Shown: positions 17,642 through 27,425, counted from the stretch's first letter. The stretch is DNA of 36,883 bases from Rhodospirillales bacterium (GCA_030746935.1 JASLLV010000005.1:1-36883); one strand, 5' to 3'. Notes: generated from the sequence alone by a model not told the origin. Numbers and translations are program-made.

Positions 17642-17846
17642 GTTCGCCTCCCGGTTCAGATCAACCAACCGACGCGACGGCGGACCCGCCGGCCGGTCTC
17701 GGAACATCCCTCGATCTTACTGTCATAAGGATATCGTGGACGACGCGTGCCGAGCAACAAATGATTCGCGCACCCCGGGTTTCGTTTCAAATGAATCGCC
17801 AACGGCAATCGCGCGCCGACGCGATTCCGGCGCCGGCGCAATCTCT

Positions 17847-18770
17847 TCACGAACCCCCTTTGCGTCCCCTTTTGCGTGCGGAACGGGGGCGATCGCCATC
17901 TTGGTGCCAATAGGCCTTGAACTCCTCGAGCTGGGCCTCGCTTTCCTCGATGGACTCGAGCGCAGGCGCGCCTCCGCGCGCCACCATCAGCGTGATCAGG
18001 GCTTCGGCCGCGGCCATCGCCGGGGTCATGGAATGAAAGAACGACGGGGTCTCGACGGCGGCGATCAAAACCCGGTCCGCGTACCTCGCGAGCGGCGAGA
18101 CCGGGCTGTCGGTCAACACCAGGGCCTTGCCCCCCTGGCGCTTGGTGTATTCGACCGCGCGAACGGTTTCGTGGCTGTAGGGCTGCACCGAGATCGCGAA
18201 CGTCGCGTCGCCGCTGCGCAGGGTACGCAACTCGTCCGCGAACGTTCCGCCGGGGCCCTGGAGCAGGATCCCGTTCGACCGAAACATGCGGTAAACGTAG
18301 GAAAAGAAGAACGCGACCGGAAAGCACGAGCGCTGGCCGACCACGAACAGCCTTCGCGCCGCCACCAGGTCTTCCACGAACTCGAGGTAGGGCTTCGGAC
18401 CCGCGCTTTCGAACGTCTCGCGCAGATTGCCCAAGTGAGAGTGCAGCACCTCGTCCAACAGGCGCGGCGCCTCGTCCTCGGCCCCGCGTGCCTGCAGCGT
18501 CCGGGCGCGGGCGAGATATCCCTCGGGCCGCGATCTCAGGCGCTGCTGGAAGGGTTCGCGAAAATCGCCGTAGCCCGGTAATCCGAAGGCGTGCGCCAGG
18601 CGGATCATCGTCGAGGGGTGAACGCCGGCCTCGGCCGCGAGCCTGCGCATGGACATCAGCGCCACATCGTCGGGCCGCCGGAGCACGTGCTGGGCCGCTT
18701 GCTGAAGCTTGGGGCTAAGCACCGGATAGTGCTCGGTAATTCTTCGGGCGAGATCCGAAAACGCAATCAT
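17847..18770 (-). CDS. RpiR/MurR family transcriptional regulator (HTH + SIS domains)
   Basis: HTH LSPKLQQAAQHVLRRPDDVALMSMRRLAAEAGVHPSTMIRLAHAFGLPGYGDFREPF; SIS domain RRLFVVGQRSCFPVAFFFSYVYRMF…GDATFAISVQPYSHETVRAVEYTKRQGGKALVLTDSPVSPLARYAD. Confidence 0.92.
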   Translation of the reverse strand: MIAFSDLARRITEHYPVLSPKLQQAAQHVLRRPDDVALMSMRRLAAEAGVHPSTMIRLAHAFGLPGYGDFREPFQQRLRSRPEGYLARARTLQARGAEDEAPRLLDEVLHSHLGNLRETFESAGPKPYLEFVEDLVAARRLFVVGQRSCFPVAFFFSYVYRMFRSNGILLQGPGGTFADELRTLRSGDATFAISVQPYSHETVRAVEYTKRQGGKALVLTDSPVSPLARYADRVLIAAVETPSFFHSMTPAMAAAEALITLMVARGGAPALESIEESEAQLEEFKAYWHQDGDRPRSARKRGRKGGS

Positions 18771-18866
18771 GTGAGACTCGAGGGCGGGCAAGATCCGGCG
18801 TGAATGGTAACCGGTGTCGCGCCGCCGCCGCAATACACCGGACGCTTGCGAAGACGCGATTGAATC

Positions 18867-18900
18867 CGATCGTTCGTTTTCGCACGTCCCCGAACGATCG
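18867..18900. repeat. 10-bp perfect inverted repeat CGATCGTTCG-N14-CGAACGATCG (candidate operator)
   Basis: Read directly from the sequence in the rpiR-like/apt divergent intergenic region. Confidence 0.6.
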
Positions 18901-19052
18901 CCGCCGTGCCGCCGGCGGGCCCGAAGCACCGCTTGGGGTGTTCGCGCACACAACCCGGCGCGATGAGAGTTCGCCCGGTTTCGCGCAGGAGCGATCCGCC
19001 AACCGCGTGGCTCCGGCGTACAGTCGTGGCTCCCGTCTACAGTATTGAAACC

Positions 19053-19112
19053 GAGCGGATCGGCACGCCTGATTGCAACCGCCTCGCGGTTCCAATTAAC
19101 CGCGATCCGCTC
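19053..19112 (+). promoter_or_regulatory. Nested, partly mutually exclusive inverted repeats upstream of apt (candidate leader structure or operator)
   Basis: GAGCGGATCG…CGATCCGCTC (10-bp perfect) enclosing AACCGC ctc GCGGTT ccaatt AACCGC, in which the middle GCGGTT can pair with either neighbour. Confidence 0.5.
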
Positions 19113-19157
19113 TACGATCGCGCCCTGGGACGCAGCGGCGAGGGAGGCCATCTCCGG

Positions 19158-19679
19158 ATGACGATCGACATCAAGGACCATATTCGATCGATCCCCGACT
19201 TTCCCAAGCCGGGCATCCTTTTCTACGACATCTCTACCCTTCTCGCGCATCCGGATGCGTGGCAGGTGTGCATGGGCCGCCTTGCGAAACTCGTCAGCAG
19301 CCACCAACCCGATGTGCTCGCCGGGATCGAGTCGCGCGGATTCCTGGTGGCCGCGCCGCTGGCGCTCAAACTCGGCTGCGGCTTTGTCATGGTCCGCAAG
19401 CGGGGCAAACTGCCCGGGGTCACGATCGCCCACGAGTACGCGCTCGAATACGGCGCCGACAGCGTCGAGATCCAAGAGGACGCGGTCGCGCCCGGGCAAC
19501 GCGTCACGGTCCTGGACGACTTGCTCGCGACCGGCGGCACGATGGCCGCCACGATCGCCCTATTCCGGAGTGTCGGCGCCGAGGTGGTGGGCACCGCGTG
19601 CATCATCGAACTCACGTTCCTGAACGGACGCGAGAAAGTCGACGCACCGTTCGGATCGCTGGTCGCCTACGACGCCTGA
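19158..19679 (+). CDS. apt: Adenine phosphoribosyltransferase
   Basis: [58 protein letters not shown] motif [17 protein letters not shown]. Confidence 0.95.
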   Translation: MTIDIKDHIRSIPDFPKPGILFYDISTLLAHPDAWQVCMGRLAKLVSSHQPDVLAGIESRGFLVAAPLALKLGCGFVMVRKRGKLPGVTIAHEYALEYGADSVEIQEDAVAPGQRVTVLDDLLATGGTMAATIALFRSVGAEVVGTACIIELTFLNGREKVDAPFGSLVAYDA

Positions 19680-20878
19680 CCGCGCCCCGCCGCGCCGGGC
19701 TTATGGCCGAGCGCGTGGCGCGCAACCTTTCGCATCACCGTCGGCAACGCGTGGTCGCCGAGTCGCTCGACCGCGCACCAGGTCCATTGCGACCCGCAGC
19801 CAAGCTCCATATCGCCGTCGACGCGTCCCGACAGCACCGCGAGCTCGAGATCGAAGTGGGTGAAGGTGTGGCGCACCGTCCCACCAAGACGCCGCCAGGT
19901 GGCCTTCGCCGGCGCCCGCGCCCGTGCCTCGGCGATTTTCCACGGCCTGTCGCGCCAATCGGTCGACGGAAATTCCATTAGCCCGGCGAGAAGTCCCGTC
20001 AGCGGCCGTTTTCGCAACAACACACGGCCGTCGCCCCTGAACGTCCAGAAGACAACGCCCTGGCGGCGCGGCCGGACCGCCTTGGGCGGCCGCCGGGGGA
20101 AGGATTCCGGCCGTCCGGTACGAAGCGCACCGCAGTCCCGGGCAAGCGGGCAATCGCCGCAACGTGGCGCGCGGGGCACACACACGGTTGCGCCGAGATC
20201 CATCATCGCCTGGGCGTGGTCGCCCGCTCGCCTGTTCGGCACCAGCAGCTTCGCCCAGGCTCGGATGCGCGCACCCGCCGCCGTCGGCGCCTCGTCCGCG
20301 GCGAGGAGTCGGCCCAAAACGCGCACGACGTTCGAATCGACGACCGCCTCGGGCCGCGAAAACGCGATCGCAGCGACGGCGGCGGCGGTGTACTCGCCGA
20401 TCCCGGGCAGCGAGCGCAGGCTTTCCGCCGTATCCGGGAAACGGCCGCCGAGATCGCGAACGACGATGCGCGCCGTGGCATGCAGGTTGTGCGCGCGCGC
20501 ATAGTATCCGAGCCCTTGCCACGCGTGGAGGACGGCGTCCAGATCGGCGTCGGCAAGATCGCGGACCGTAGGCCAGCGGGCAACGAACGCCCCGTAGTAC
20601 GGAATCGTCGCAGCCACCGTGGTCTGTTGCAGCATGACCTCGCTCAGCCACACGCGATAGGGATCGGCGTGTCCCGCGGGCGTCCGCCACGGCAAGGCGC
20701 GCCCATGCACATCGTACCAGGCGAGCAGGCGGCGGCGGATCCGCACCACGCTCGGCGCCATGTTCGGTGCCACGTTCGGTGCCACGTTCGCCGCTACGCT
20801 CGCCGCCACGTTCGGTGCGATGGCGTGGGTTTGCGGCGATTCGCGCTTCGCGTCGCCCGGTTTGCGTTGTGCGCGCAC
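19667..20878 (-). CDS. mutY: A/G-specific adenine glycosylase MutY (start uncertain: GTG 20878 or ATG 20761)
   Basis: [30 protein letters not shown], helix-hairpin-helix [17 protein letters not shown], 4Fe-4S Cys cluster [18 protein letters not shown]-terminal NUDIX-like domain. Confidence 0.94.
   Translation of the reverse strand: MRAQRKPGDAKRESPQTHAIAPNVAASVAANVAPNVAPNMAPSVVRIRRRLLAWYDVHGRALPWRTPAGHADPYRVWLSEVMLQQTTVAATIPYYGAFVARWPTVRDLADADLDAVLHAWQGLGYYARAHNLHATARIVVRDLGGRFPDTAESLRSLPGIGEYTAAAVAAIAFSRPEAVVDSNVVRVLGRLLAADEAPTAAGARIRAWAKLLVPNRRAGDHAQAMMDLGATVCVPRAPRCGDCPLARDCGALRTGRPESFPRRPPKAVRPRRQGVVFWTFRGDGRVLLRKRPLTGLLAGLMEFPSTDWRDRPWKIAEARARAPAKATWRRLGGTVRHTFTHFDLELAVLSGRVDGDMELGCGSQWTWCAVERLGDHALPTVMRKVARHALGHKPGAAGRGQAS
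20749..20820. repeat. Six imperfect 12-bp tandem repeats (consensus CGTTCGGTGCCA) at the mutY 5' end
   Basis: cgctcggcgcca|tgttcggtgcca|cgttcggtgcca|cgttcgccgcta|cgctcgccgcca|cgttcggtgcga. Confidence 0.85.
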
Positions 20879-20887
20879 GCTGTAGTC

Positions 20888-21021
20888 CTAGAGCACTATC
20901 TGGCCAGATTGGATCAAATTGATGGTGGCAATTCGGCTTGGCCGGGCGGGCGCGTCACGAAGCGCGTCTGGCGACGGCGCAAAATAATTCCGGTGTTCAA
21001 TCTGGCCGGATAGTGCTCTAG
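20888..21021. mobile_element. MITE-like non-autonomous element, 134 bp, 24-bp TIRs CTAGAGCACTATC(T/C)GGCCAGATTG
   Basis: Left arm 20888-20911 and right arm 20998-21021 are reverse complements with one mismatch. No internal ORF; TA/CTAG at both ends fits a target duplication. Confidence 0.72.
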
Positions 21022-21053
21022 CTTAGCCACCCCCCGACCGCAAGGCGAATCGC

Positions 21054-21563
21054 ATGGGCAAAACACGATCGAAGCGCAGCAGCCGCGGGCTGCGGTCGAT
21101 TGCCGGCGTGGTGCCGAAGGTGACGAAGGCGGCATTCGCCAGGCGTGGATTCGCCGAAGGCGCCATCGTGACGGCGTGGCCGACAATCATCGGCCGCGAG
21201 CTCGCTGGGCGCTGCGTCCCCGACCGCATCGTCCGCGGACGCGACGGCGCGGGCGAGTCGGTTCTCAGGCTCCGCGTTGCGGGCGGCGCACTCGCGACCG
21301 AGCTTCTGCACTTGGCGCCCCAGCTCATCGAACGCGTCAACACGTTCTTCGGCTATCGCGCGGTAACGCAAATCGGGATCATCCAAGGACAGATCGACCA
21401 GCCGCCCGCCGGCCCGGAACGGAGGCCACGGAATCTCGACGCGGCAGGGGCCCGCGAGCTCGCGGCAACGTTGGAAGACGTGGGCGATGCCGAATTGAAA
21501 GCGGCCCTCGAGCGGTTGGGTCGGCAAATTCTCGCCCGCGCCGATCGCGACACCTCCGAATGA
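21054..21563 (+). CDS. DciA / DUF721 family protein
   Basis: VTKAAFARRGFAEGAIVTAWPTIIGRELAGRCVPDRI…LRLRVAGGALATELLHLAPQLIERVNTFFGYRAVTQIGIIQG. Confidence 0.87.
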   Translation: MGKTRSKRSSRGLRSIAGVVPKVTKAAFARRGFAEGAIVTAWPTIIGRELAGRCVPDRIVRGRDGAGESVLRLRVAGGALATELLHLAPQLIERVNTFFGYRAVTQIGIIQGQIDQPPAGPERRPRNLDAAGARELAATLEDVGDAELKAALERLGRQILARADRDTSE

Positions 21564-21687
21564 ACCACGGCCCATTTGACGTGCCCGCGAAGGCCCGATT
21601 TAGACCCCGGCGCGGAATACTTCGGCGCTTGTGGCGGAGCCGGGGCGGTCCTATAGTGCCACCACATACTGTGGTCAGGGAGCTTGT

Positions 21688-22353
21688 GTGCCGCGAATTG
21701 TAGTAGGTATTGCGATTGCGGTTGTGGTTGCCGTGGCGATTGGGATCGCCGCCTACCAGTTTTCACGCGAGCGCGTCGTAGATGCGGTGGCGCCGCCGGC
21801 GGCACCGGAAGCCGCCGTCGTCTACGAGGACGATTTCATCCTCGGCGAGCGCGACGCGCCCGTCACCTTGATCGAGTTCGCCTCGCTCACCTGTCCCCAC
21901 TGCGCTTCGTTTCACCGCGAAATTCTGCCGCAACTCAAGAGTGAGTACATCGACACCGGCAAGATCCGCTTGGTCTATCGCGATTTTCCGACGAGCCCCG
22001 TGGAGCTGGCGCTCGCGGCGGCTATGTTGGCGCGGTGCGGCGGCGAGGACCGTTTCTTCGGGTTCATCGAGGTCCTGTACCTCAGCCAGGAACGCTGGTC
22101 GCGTAGCGAGAATCCGCGCCGCGAGTTCGAACAAATCGCCCGCATGGGCGGCATGTCGAACGCCGACTTCAACACCTGCCTCGATGATCAGGCCTTGCTC
22201 GAGAAGCTTCAGGCGTGGACGCGGCGCGACCAGGAGCGCTACGGGATCCGCTCGACGCCCAGTTTCATCCTCGACGGACGAAAGTTGAGCCGGGTTGAGA
22301 CTGTCGAGGATTTCCGCAACGCACTCGATCCCGCGCTTGCGCGAAACCGCTAG
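21688..22353 (+). CDS. DsbA family thioredoxin-like protein, membrane-anchored
   Basis: N-terminal TM; DAPVTLIEFASLTCPHCASFHREILPQLKSEYIDTGKIRLVYRDFP; cis-Pro region IRSTPSFILDG. GTG start. Confidence 0.92.
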   Translation: MPRIVVGIAIAVVVAVAIGIAAYQFSRERVVDAVAPPAAPEAAVVYEDDFILGERDAPVTLIEFASLTCPHCASFHREILPQLKSEYIDTGKIRLVYRDFPTSPVELALAAAMLARCGGEDRFFGFIEVLYLSQERWSRSENPRREFEQIARMGGMSNADFNTCLDDQALLEKLQAWTRRDQERYGIRSTPSFILDGRKLSRVETVEDFRNALDPALARNR

Positions 22354-22367
22354 GGCGAGATCCGACC

Positions 22368-25300
22368 TTGCTGCAGTTCACAAAAGTACGGCTTTCTGGC
22401 TTCAAGTCGTTTGTCGAGCCGTCCGACGTGCTGATCGAGCGGGGAACGACGGGGATCGTGGGACCCAACGGTTGCGGAAAATCCAACCTGGTCGAGGCGA
22501 TCCGCTGGGCCATGGGCGAGACGTCGGCGAGGAAGGTGCGCGGCGGCGAGATGGACGACATGATCTTCGGTGGATCGGGGTCACGGCCGGCCCGCAACAT
22601 CGCCGAAGTGATTCTGAGTCTCGACAACCAAGCCCGCTCGGCGCCGGCCGCCTTCAACGATTCGGGCGAGATCGAGGTCAGCCGCCGTATCGAACGCGGC
22701 CAAGGCTCGACGTTCCGCGTCAACGGCCGCGAGGTCCGCGCCCGCGACGTCCAACTTCTGTTCGCCGATTCGGCGACCGGCGCGCGCTCGACCGCACTGG
22801 TCAGCCAGGGCCGGGTGGGCGAAGTGATCGCCGCCAAGCCCGTGGGCCGCCGCGCGCTGCTCGAAGAAGCCGCCGGCATCGTCGGCCTGCACTCGCGCCG
22901 CCACGAGGCCGAGCTTCGCCTGCGCGGCGCCGAGACCAACCTGGAACGCCTCGACGACGTCCTGGCGAGCCTGGAGCTGCAGCTTCGGGGGCTCAAGAAG
23001 CAGGTTCGCCAGGCGAAACGGTACCGGACCATCAACGACCACATCCGCCGCGCCGAGGCGGCGTTGTTCCTTTCGCGCTGGCGGGCGGCGACGGCGTCTC
23101 TTGCCGATTCCCAGCTCGATCTCGAACGCGTCTCGGCCGAGGTGGCGACCCTTACCGGCCGAACCGCGGCGGCTGCGACCGCACTTGCCGATGCCGATGC
23201 CGCGGTTCCCGCACACAGGGACGCCGAGGTGCGGGCCGCGGCGGTGCTGCAGCGGCTCAGCGTCGAACGCGACGGCCTGGCGCTCGAGGAGCAACGCGTA
23301 TCGGCGGCCGAGGCGGACTTGCGCGATCGCCTGCAACAGGCCGCCGCCGACATGGACCGGGAACGCGCGCTGGCCATCGAGGCGGGCGAGGCCGCCAAAA
23401 GGCTCGGGGTCGAGCTCGCCGAGATCGTGGCCGCTTCCAAGCGCGAGGCCGAAGCCCGCAATACCGCCGCGAGCCAACTCGAAGCGGCGAACGCGATGGC
23501 CGCGGAGGCCGAGGCAGTCGTGACGGCGCTCACCGAGGAAGCGGCGGCGGCGGGCGCACACCAAGCCGGCATCGAAGGGCGTATCGCCCAGTTCGACGAG
23601 CGGCGGCGGCGGCTGGCAGTTCGCCTGGACGAGATCACGCGAGAGCTGGATGCGCACGATTCGGGTACCGACGATCGTTCCCCGCTCGAAGGCGCCGCCC
23701 GGACACTCGACGAGGCGCGCCGCCAACTATCCCTCGCGCGTGATGCCACCGCAGTGGCCGAAAAGGCCCGCGTCGATGCCGCTTCGGCGACGGCGCGAAC
23801 GGCCGACGACCGCCAAGCCGCCGCTCAGACGCTTGCGACGCTGGAGGCCGAAGCTCGGGCATTGGCCGACGTGCTCTCGAGCGGCGAAGCGGATCTATGG
23901 CCGCCGGTCTACGAGGCCGTACGCGTGGCCGATGGGTACGAAGCGGCACTTGGGGCGGCGCTCGGCGACGATCTGTCGGCACCGTCGGACGAGCCGGCGC
24001 CCGTGCACTGGCGGACATTGCCGCCGACGTCCGACGCGCCCGCGCTTCCCGCGGGCGCGGATGCGGTGAGCCGCCACGTCAAGGCACCCGCCGCCCTTCG
24101 CCGGCGTCTCGACCAAATCGGCGTCGTCGAGGATGCGGACGCCGCCGAGCGCCTTCGCGATCACCTAGCCCAGGGACAACGCCTCGTCAGCCGCGACGGC
24201 GGCCTGTGGCGCTGGGACGGCTTCACGGTCGCGGCCGGCGCCGCGAGTCCGGCCGCGACGCGGATTGCCCAACGCAAGCGCCTCAACGCGGTCCGCCTCG
24301 AGACCGCCGACGCCATCGGAGCGCTGGAGACCAAGGACGAGCATATGCAGGCCGCGCGCGCGGCGGAAGCGCGCGCGGCGGACGAGGAGCGCAGCGCGCG
24401 CGAGAGCGGGCGCGCGGCGGAGGCCGCTTGGGAGGCTTTCGCCGAGATCAAGGAGAGCGTGGCCGAAGCCGCTTCCCGGCGGGCCGCACTCGGCGAAGGC
24501 GCCGAGCAGGCCCGCACCGAGATTGCCGAGATCGAGCCCGAGATCGAACGGCTCCGGCAATCGCTCGCCGATTTGCCCGCCACCGACGACGCCCGCACTC
24601 GACTGACCGCGCTTCGCGACGATCTTTCCCAGCGGCGGTCCGCCGAAGCCGATTGCCGGGCAGTCCACGACGGACTCGTCCGCGAGGTGGAAAACCGAAG
24701 CCGCCGCGAGAATGCGATCGGGCAAGAACTGGCACTTTGGCAGGGGCGCAAGGACGGCGCCGAGGCACACCTGAACGATCTCGAGGACCGCCGCCGACAG
24801 GCGGCGGGCGAGATCGATCGGTTGGCAGAACGGCCCCGCGAGATCGCCGAACGTCGGAGGTTGCTGCTTTCGTCACTCGAGCAGGCCGAAGGCGATCGTC
24901 GCGGGGCCGCCGACCGCCTCGCCGAGGCCGAAGGGCGGTTGGCCGAGGCGGGCCGCGCCGCCCGCGGCGCCGAAGCGGAACGCGCGGGCGCGCGCGAGCG
25001 GATGGTGCGGGCCGAGGGTCTGGCCGAGCAGGGCGAACAAGCCATCGCGAGTCTGACCGAGCGCATCGCCGAGCGGGTGCAATGCGCGCCCGAAGAGCTC
25101 GCCACGCACGCCGGGCTTGGCGAGGACGCCGAGACGCCGGACGAAGAGACGCTCCAGCGGCGGTTGGAGCGCCTACTTCGGGAACGCGACAATATGGGCC
25201 CCGTCAACCTTCGCGCCGAGCACGAAGTCGAGGAGGTCGAAGAACGGTTCACCAGCCTCGGCAGCGAGCGCGAGGACCTCGTCCACGCCATCGCCAAGCT

Positions 25301-25820
25301 CCGCCGGGGGATTGGCGAGCTCGATCGCGAGGGGCGGGAACGCCTGCTGGCCTCGTTCAACGAAGTCGACCACCACTTCCAGGAGCTGTTTAAGGGGCTG
25401 TTCGGCGGCGGGCGCGCCCATCTCCAACTCACGGAATCCGAGGATCCCCTCGAGGCGGGGCTGGAGATCATGGCGAGCCCGCCCGGCAAGCGGCTTCAAG
25501 TGCTGTCACTGTTATCCGGTGGCGAGCAGGCGCTGACTGCGATTGCGCTCCTGTTTGCCGTGTTTCTCACAAATCCGGCGCCGATCTGCATCCTCGACGA
25601 GGTCGACGCGCCCCTCGACGACGCGAACGTCGGCCGGGTTCTCAACCTGGTCGACCAAATCGCGAACCAATGCGACACCCGGTTCCTGATCGTCAGCCAT
25701 AACCGCATGACCATGGCCCAGGTGGACCGCCTGTTCGGCGTGACCATGGGCGAACAGGGTGTCTCGCAACTCGTCTCCGTCGACCTCGGTCAGGCCGAGG
25801 CGCTTCACCAGACTGCTTAG
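22368..25820 (+). CDS. smc: Chromosome segregation protein SMC
   Basis: Walker A GPNGCGKSNLVEAIRW; long coiled coils around a hinge; LSGGEQALTAIALLFAVFLTNPAPICILDEVDAPLDDANVGR. TTG start. Confidence 0.97.
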   Translation: MLQFTKVRLSGFKSFVEPSDVLIERGTTGIVGPNGCGKSNLVEAIRWAMGETSARKVRGGEMDDMIFGGSGSRPARNIAEVILSLDNQARSAPAAFNDSGEIEVSRRIERGQGSTFRVNGREVRARDVQLLFADSATGARSTALVSQGRVGEVIAAKPVGRRALLEEAAGIVGLHSRRHEAELRLRGAETNLERLDDVLASLELQLRGLKKQVRQAKRYRTINDHIRRAEAALFLSRWRAATASLADSQLDLERVSAEVATLTGRTAAAATALADADAAVPAHRDAEVRAAAVLQRLSVERDGLALEEQRVSAAEADLRDRLQQAAADMDRERALAIEAGEAAKRLGVELAEIVAASKREAEARNTAASQLEAANAMAAEAEAVVTALTEEAAAAGAHQAGIEGRIAQFDERRRRLAVRLDEITRELDAHDSGTDDRSPLEGAARTLDEARRQLSLARDATAVAEKARVDAASATARTADDRQAAAQTLATLEAEARALADVLSSGEADLWPPVYEAVRVADGYEAALGAALGDDLSAPSDEPAPVHWRTLPPTSDAPALPAGADAVSRHVKAPAALRRRLDQIGVVEDADAAERLRDHLAQGQRLVSRDGGLWRWDGFTVAAGAASPAATRIAQRKRLNAVRLETADAIGALETKDEHMQAARAAEARAADEERSARESGRAAEAAWEAFAEIKESVAEAASRRAALGEGAEQARTEIAEIEPEIERLRQSLADLPATDDARTRLTALRDDLSQRRSAEADCRAVHDGLVREVENRSRRENAIGQELALWQGRKDGAEAHLNDLEDRRRQAAGEIDRLAERPREIAERRRLLLSSLEQAEGDRRGAADRLAEAEGRLAEAGRAARGAEAERAGARERMVRAEGLAEQGEQAIASLTERIAERVQCAPEELATHAGLGEDAETPDEETLQRRLERLLRERDNMGPVNLRAEHEVEEVEERFTSLGSEREDLVHAIAKLRRGIGELDREGRERLLASFNEVDHHFQELFKGLFGGGRAHLQLTESEDPLEAGLEIMASPPGKRLQVLSLLSGGEQALTAIALLFAVFLTNPAPICILDEVDAPLDDANVGRVLNLVDQIANQCDTRFLIVSHNRMTMAQVDRLFGVTMGEQGVSQLVSVDLGQAEALHQTA

Positions 25821-25881
25821 GGCCCCATCGCTGAGACGGAAAATCTTTTAATTTCAATCGATAATCCCCAACCCTTCGGCC

Positions 25882-25910
25882 TTGACAGCGCCCGGAGCCG
25901 CGATTATTTT
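25882..25910 (+). promoter_or_regulatory. Predicted sigma-70-type promoter of the atp F0 operon: TTGACA-N17-TATTTT
   Basis: Perfect -35 hexamer, 17-nt spacer and good -10, about 59 bp upstream of the atpI ATG. Confidence 0.7.
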
Positions 25911-25968
25911 CGCGGGCCGAACAAGGCGCGAACTCAGCCTTCACGGTTCGGTGTCCGCGTATTTTTTT

Positions 25969-26427
25969 ATGGAACATGGCAAATCGGCAGAACCGCTAAA
26001 GGATCTGGACGAGCGGCTTCGACGCGCCAAGGCGGAGGGCGAGGCGCCGGCGAAGGCGGGACCGGCGGAATCGCAAGCGTCGATGAGCGGTTTGGGACTC
26101 GCCTTTCGCATCGGAACCGAGCTCGTCGCAGCCTTGGTCGTGGGTGTCGGTTTGGGGCTCGTTTTGGATCATTGGCTCGGCACCGCGCCTTGGCTTCTCG
26201 TGGTGTTCTTTTTTATGGGGGCCGCCACGGGAATTCTGAATGTGTACCGGGTAGCGAGCGGGATCGGACTGACGCCCGGCACCCAAACATCCACCGCATC
26301 GGGGCCGGGGGCCGAGAAGACGAACGGAAGGACCGACACGCCCGTGACACGCGAGCAGCGTAGCGGCGAGAACGCAATCGGTTCGGGCGACTCACCGAGA
26401 GAGGAGCACCGTGGCGAATCCGCTTGA
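25969..26427 (+). CDS. atpI: ATP synthase protein I (AtpI)
   Basis: GLGLAFRIGTELVAALVVGVGLGLVLDHWLGTAPWLLVVFFFMGAATGILNVYRVA; immediately upstream of atpB. Confidence 0.9.
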   Translation: MEHGKSAEPLKDLDERLRRAKAEGEAPAKAGPAESQASMSGLGLAFRIGTELVAALVVGVGLGLVLDHWLGTAPWLLVVFFFMGAATGILNVYRVASGIGLTPGTQTSTASGPGAEKTNGRTDTPVTREQRSGENAIGSGDSPREEHRGESA

Positions 26428-27136
26428 ACAGTTCCAGATCAAGACGATCGTCCCGATTCCAATCGGCGAGATCGACGCTTCGTTCACGAACGCGTCCGCC
26501 TTTATGCTGGTCGCGGTCGCCGCGGCAACACTCTTCCTCACGCTGAGCATGCGCGGGCGCTCGACGATCCCGAACCGCTGGCAATCCATGGCCGAACTCG
26601 CCTACGAGTTCATCGGCGCGATGGTGCGCGACAACGTCGGCCCCGAGGGCCGCCGCTACTTCCCTTTTATCTTCTCGCTTTTCATGTTCATCCTGTTCGC
26701 CAACCTGATCGGCCTGATTCCGTACAGCTTCACGGTCACCAGCCACATCGTCGTGACGTTCGCCATGGCGATCACGGTATTTCTGGGCGTGACCTTGGTC
26801 GGCATCATCCGGCACGGTTTCCGGTTCTTCACTTTCTTCCTGCCGACCGGGGTGCCGATGATCATGGCCCCGTTGCTGGTGCCGATCGAGGTTTTGTCCT
26901 ATCTATCGCGCCCAGTCAGCCTGTCGATCCGCCTGTTCGCCAATATGATGGCGGGACACACGATGCTGAAGGTGTTCGCCGGCTTCGTGGTGCCGTTGGG
27001 GCTGCTGGGCGGGTGGGCGCCGCTGAGCGTCGACGTGGCGCTGACGGCCTTCGAATTCTTGGTCGCCTTCTTGCAAGCGTATGTGTTCACCATCCTGACC
27101 TGTCTTTATCTCAACGACGCCATCCACTTACATTGA
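26411..27136 (+). CDS. atpB: F0F1 ATP synthase subunit a
   Basis: [66 protein letters not shown]. Confidence 0.97.
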   Translation: MANPLEQFQIKTIVPIPIGEIDASFTNASAFMLVAVAAATLFLTLSMRGRSTIPNRWQSMAELAYEFIGAMVRDNVGPEGRRYFPFIFSLFMFILFANLIGLIPYSFTVTSHIVVTFAMAITVFLGVTLVGIIRHGFRFFTFFLPTGVPMIMAPLLVPIEVLSYLSRPVSLSIRLFANMMAGHTMLKVFAGFVVPLGLLGGWAPLSVDVALTAFEFLVAFLQAYVFTILTCLYLNDAIHLH

Positions 27137-27200
27137 CCGCGCGCGCGATTTCGTATCGCGATCAACCACTGAGACGAAACGAACACGAGGACGAACGACA

Positions 27201-27425
27201 ATGGAACTTGACGCCGCGAAAATGATTGGTGCCGGCCTGGCCGTGATCGGTCTTGGCGGAGTCGGCGCCGGAATCGGCAACATATTTTCCTCACTGATCG
27301 GCTCCATCGCGCGAAACCCGGCCGCCCGCGGGCAGGTATTCGGCTTGGCGATGCTTGGCTTCGCGCTGGTCGAGGCCGTGGCGCTTTACGCGCTCTTGAT
27401 CTCGTTCCTGATCCTTTTCACCTGA
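27201..27425 (+). CDS. atpE: F0F1 ATP synthase subunit c
   Basis: [69 protein letters not shown]. Confidence 0.97.
   Translation: MELDAAKMIGAGLAVIGLGGVGAGIGNIFSSLIGSIARNPAARGQVFGLAMLGFALVEAVALYALLISFLILFT

Noticed and set aside
19667-19679. 13-bp overlap of the apt and mutY stop regions
   Set aside because: Ordinary convergent gene overlap in a compact genome.
20749-20820. Tandem repeats as a CRISPR array
   Set aside because: Units are 12 bp, contiguous and without spacers; no cas genes nearby.
22265-23749. 494-aa Ser/Arg-rich minus-strand ORF and 24161..25489 minus-strand ORF inside smc
   Set aside because: Antisense shadows of smc with Ser/Arg/Ala-biased composition and no family signature.
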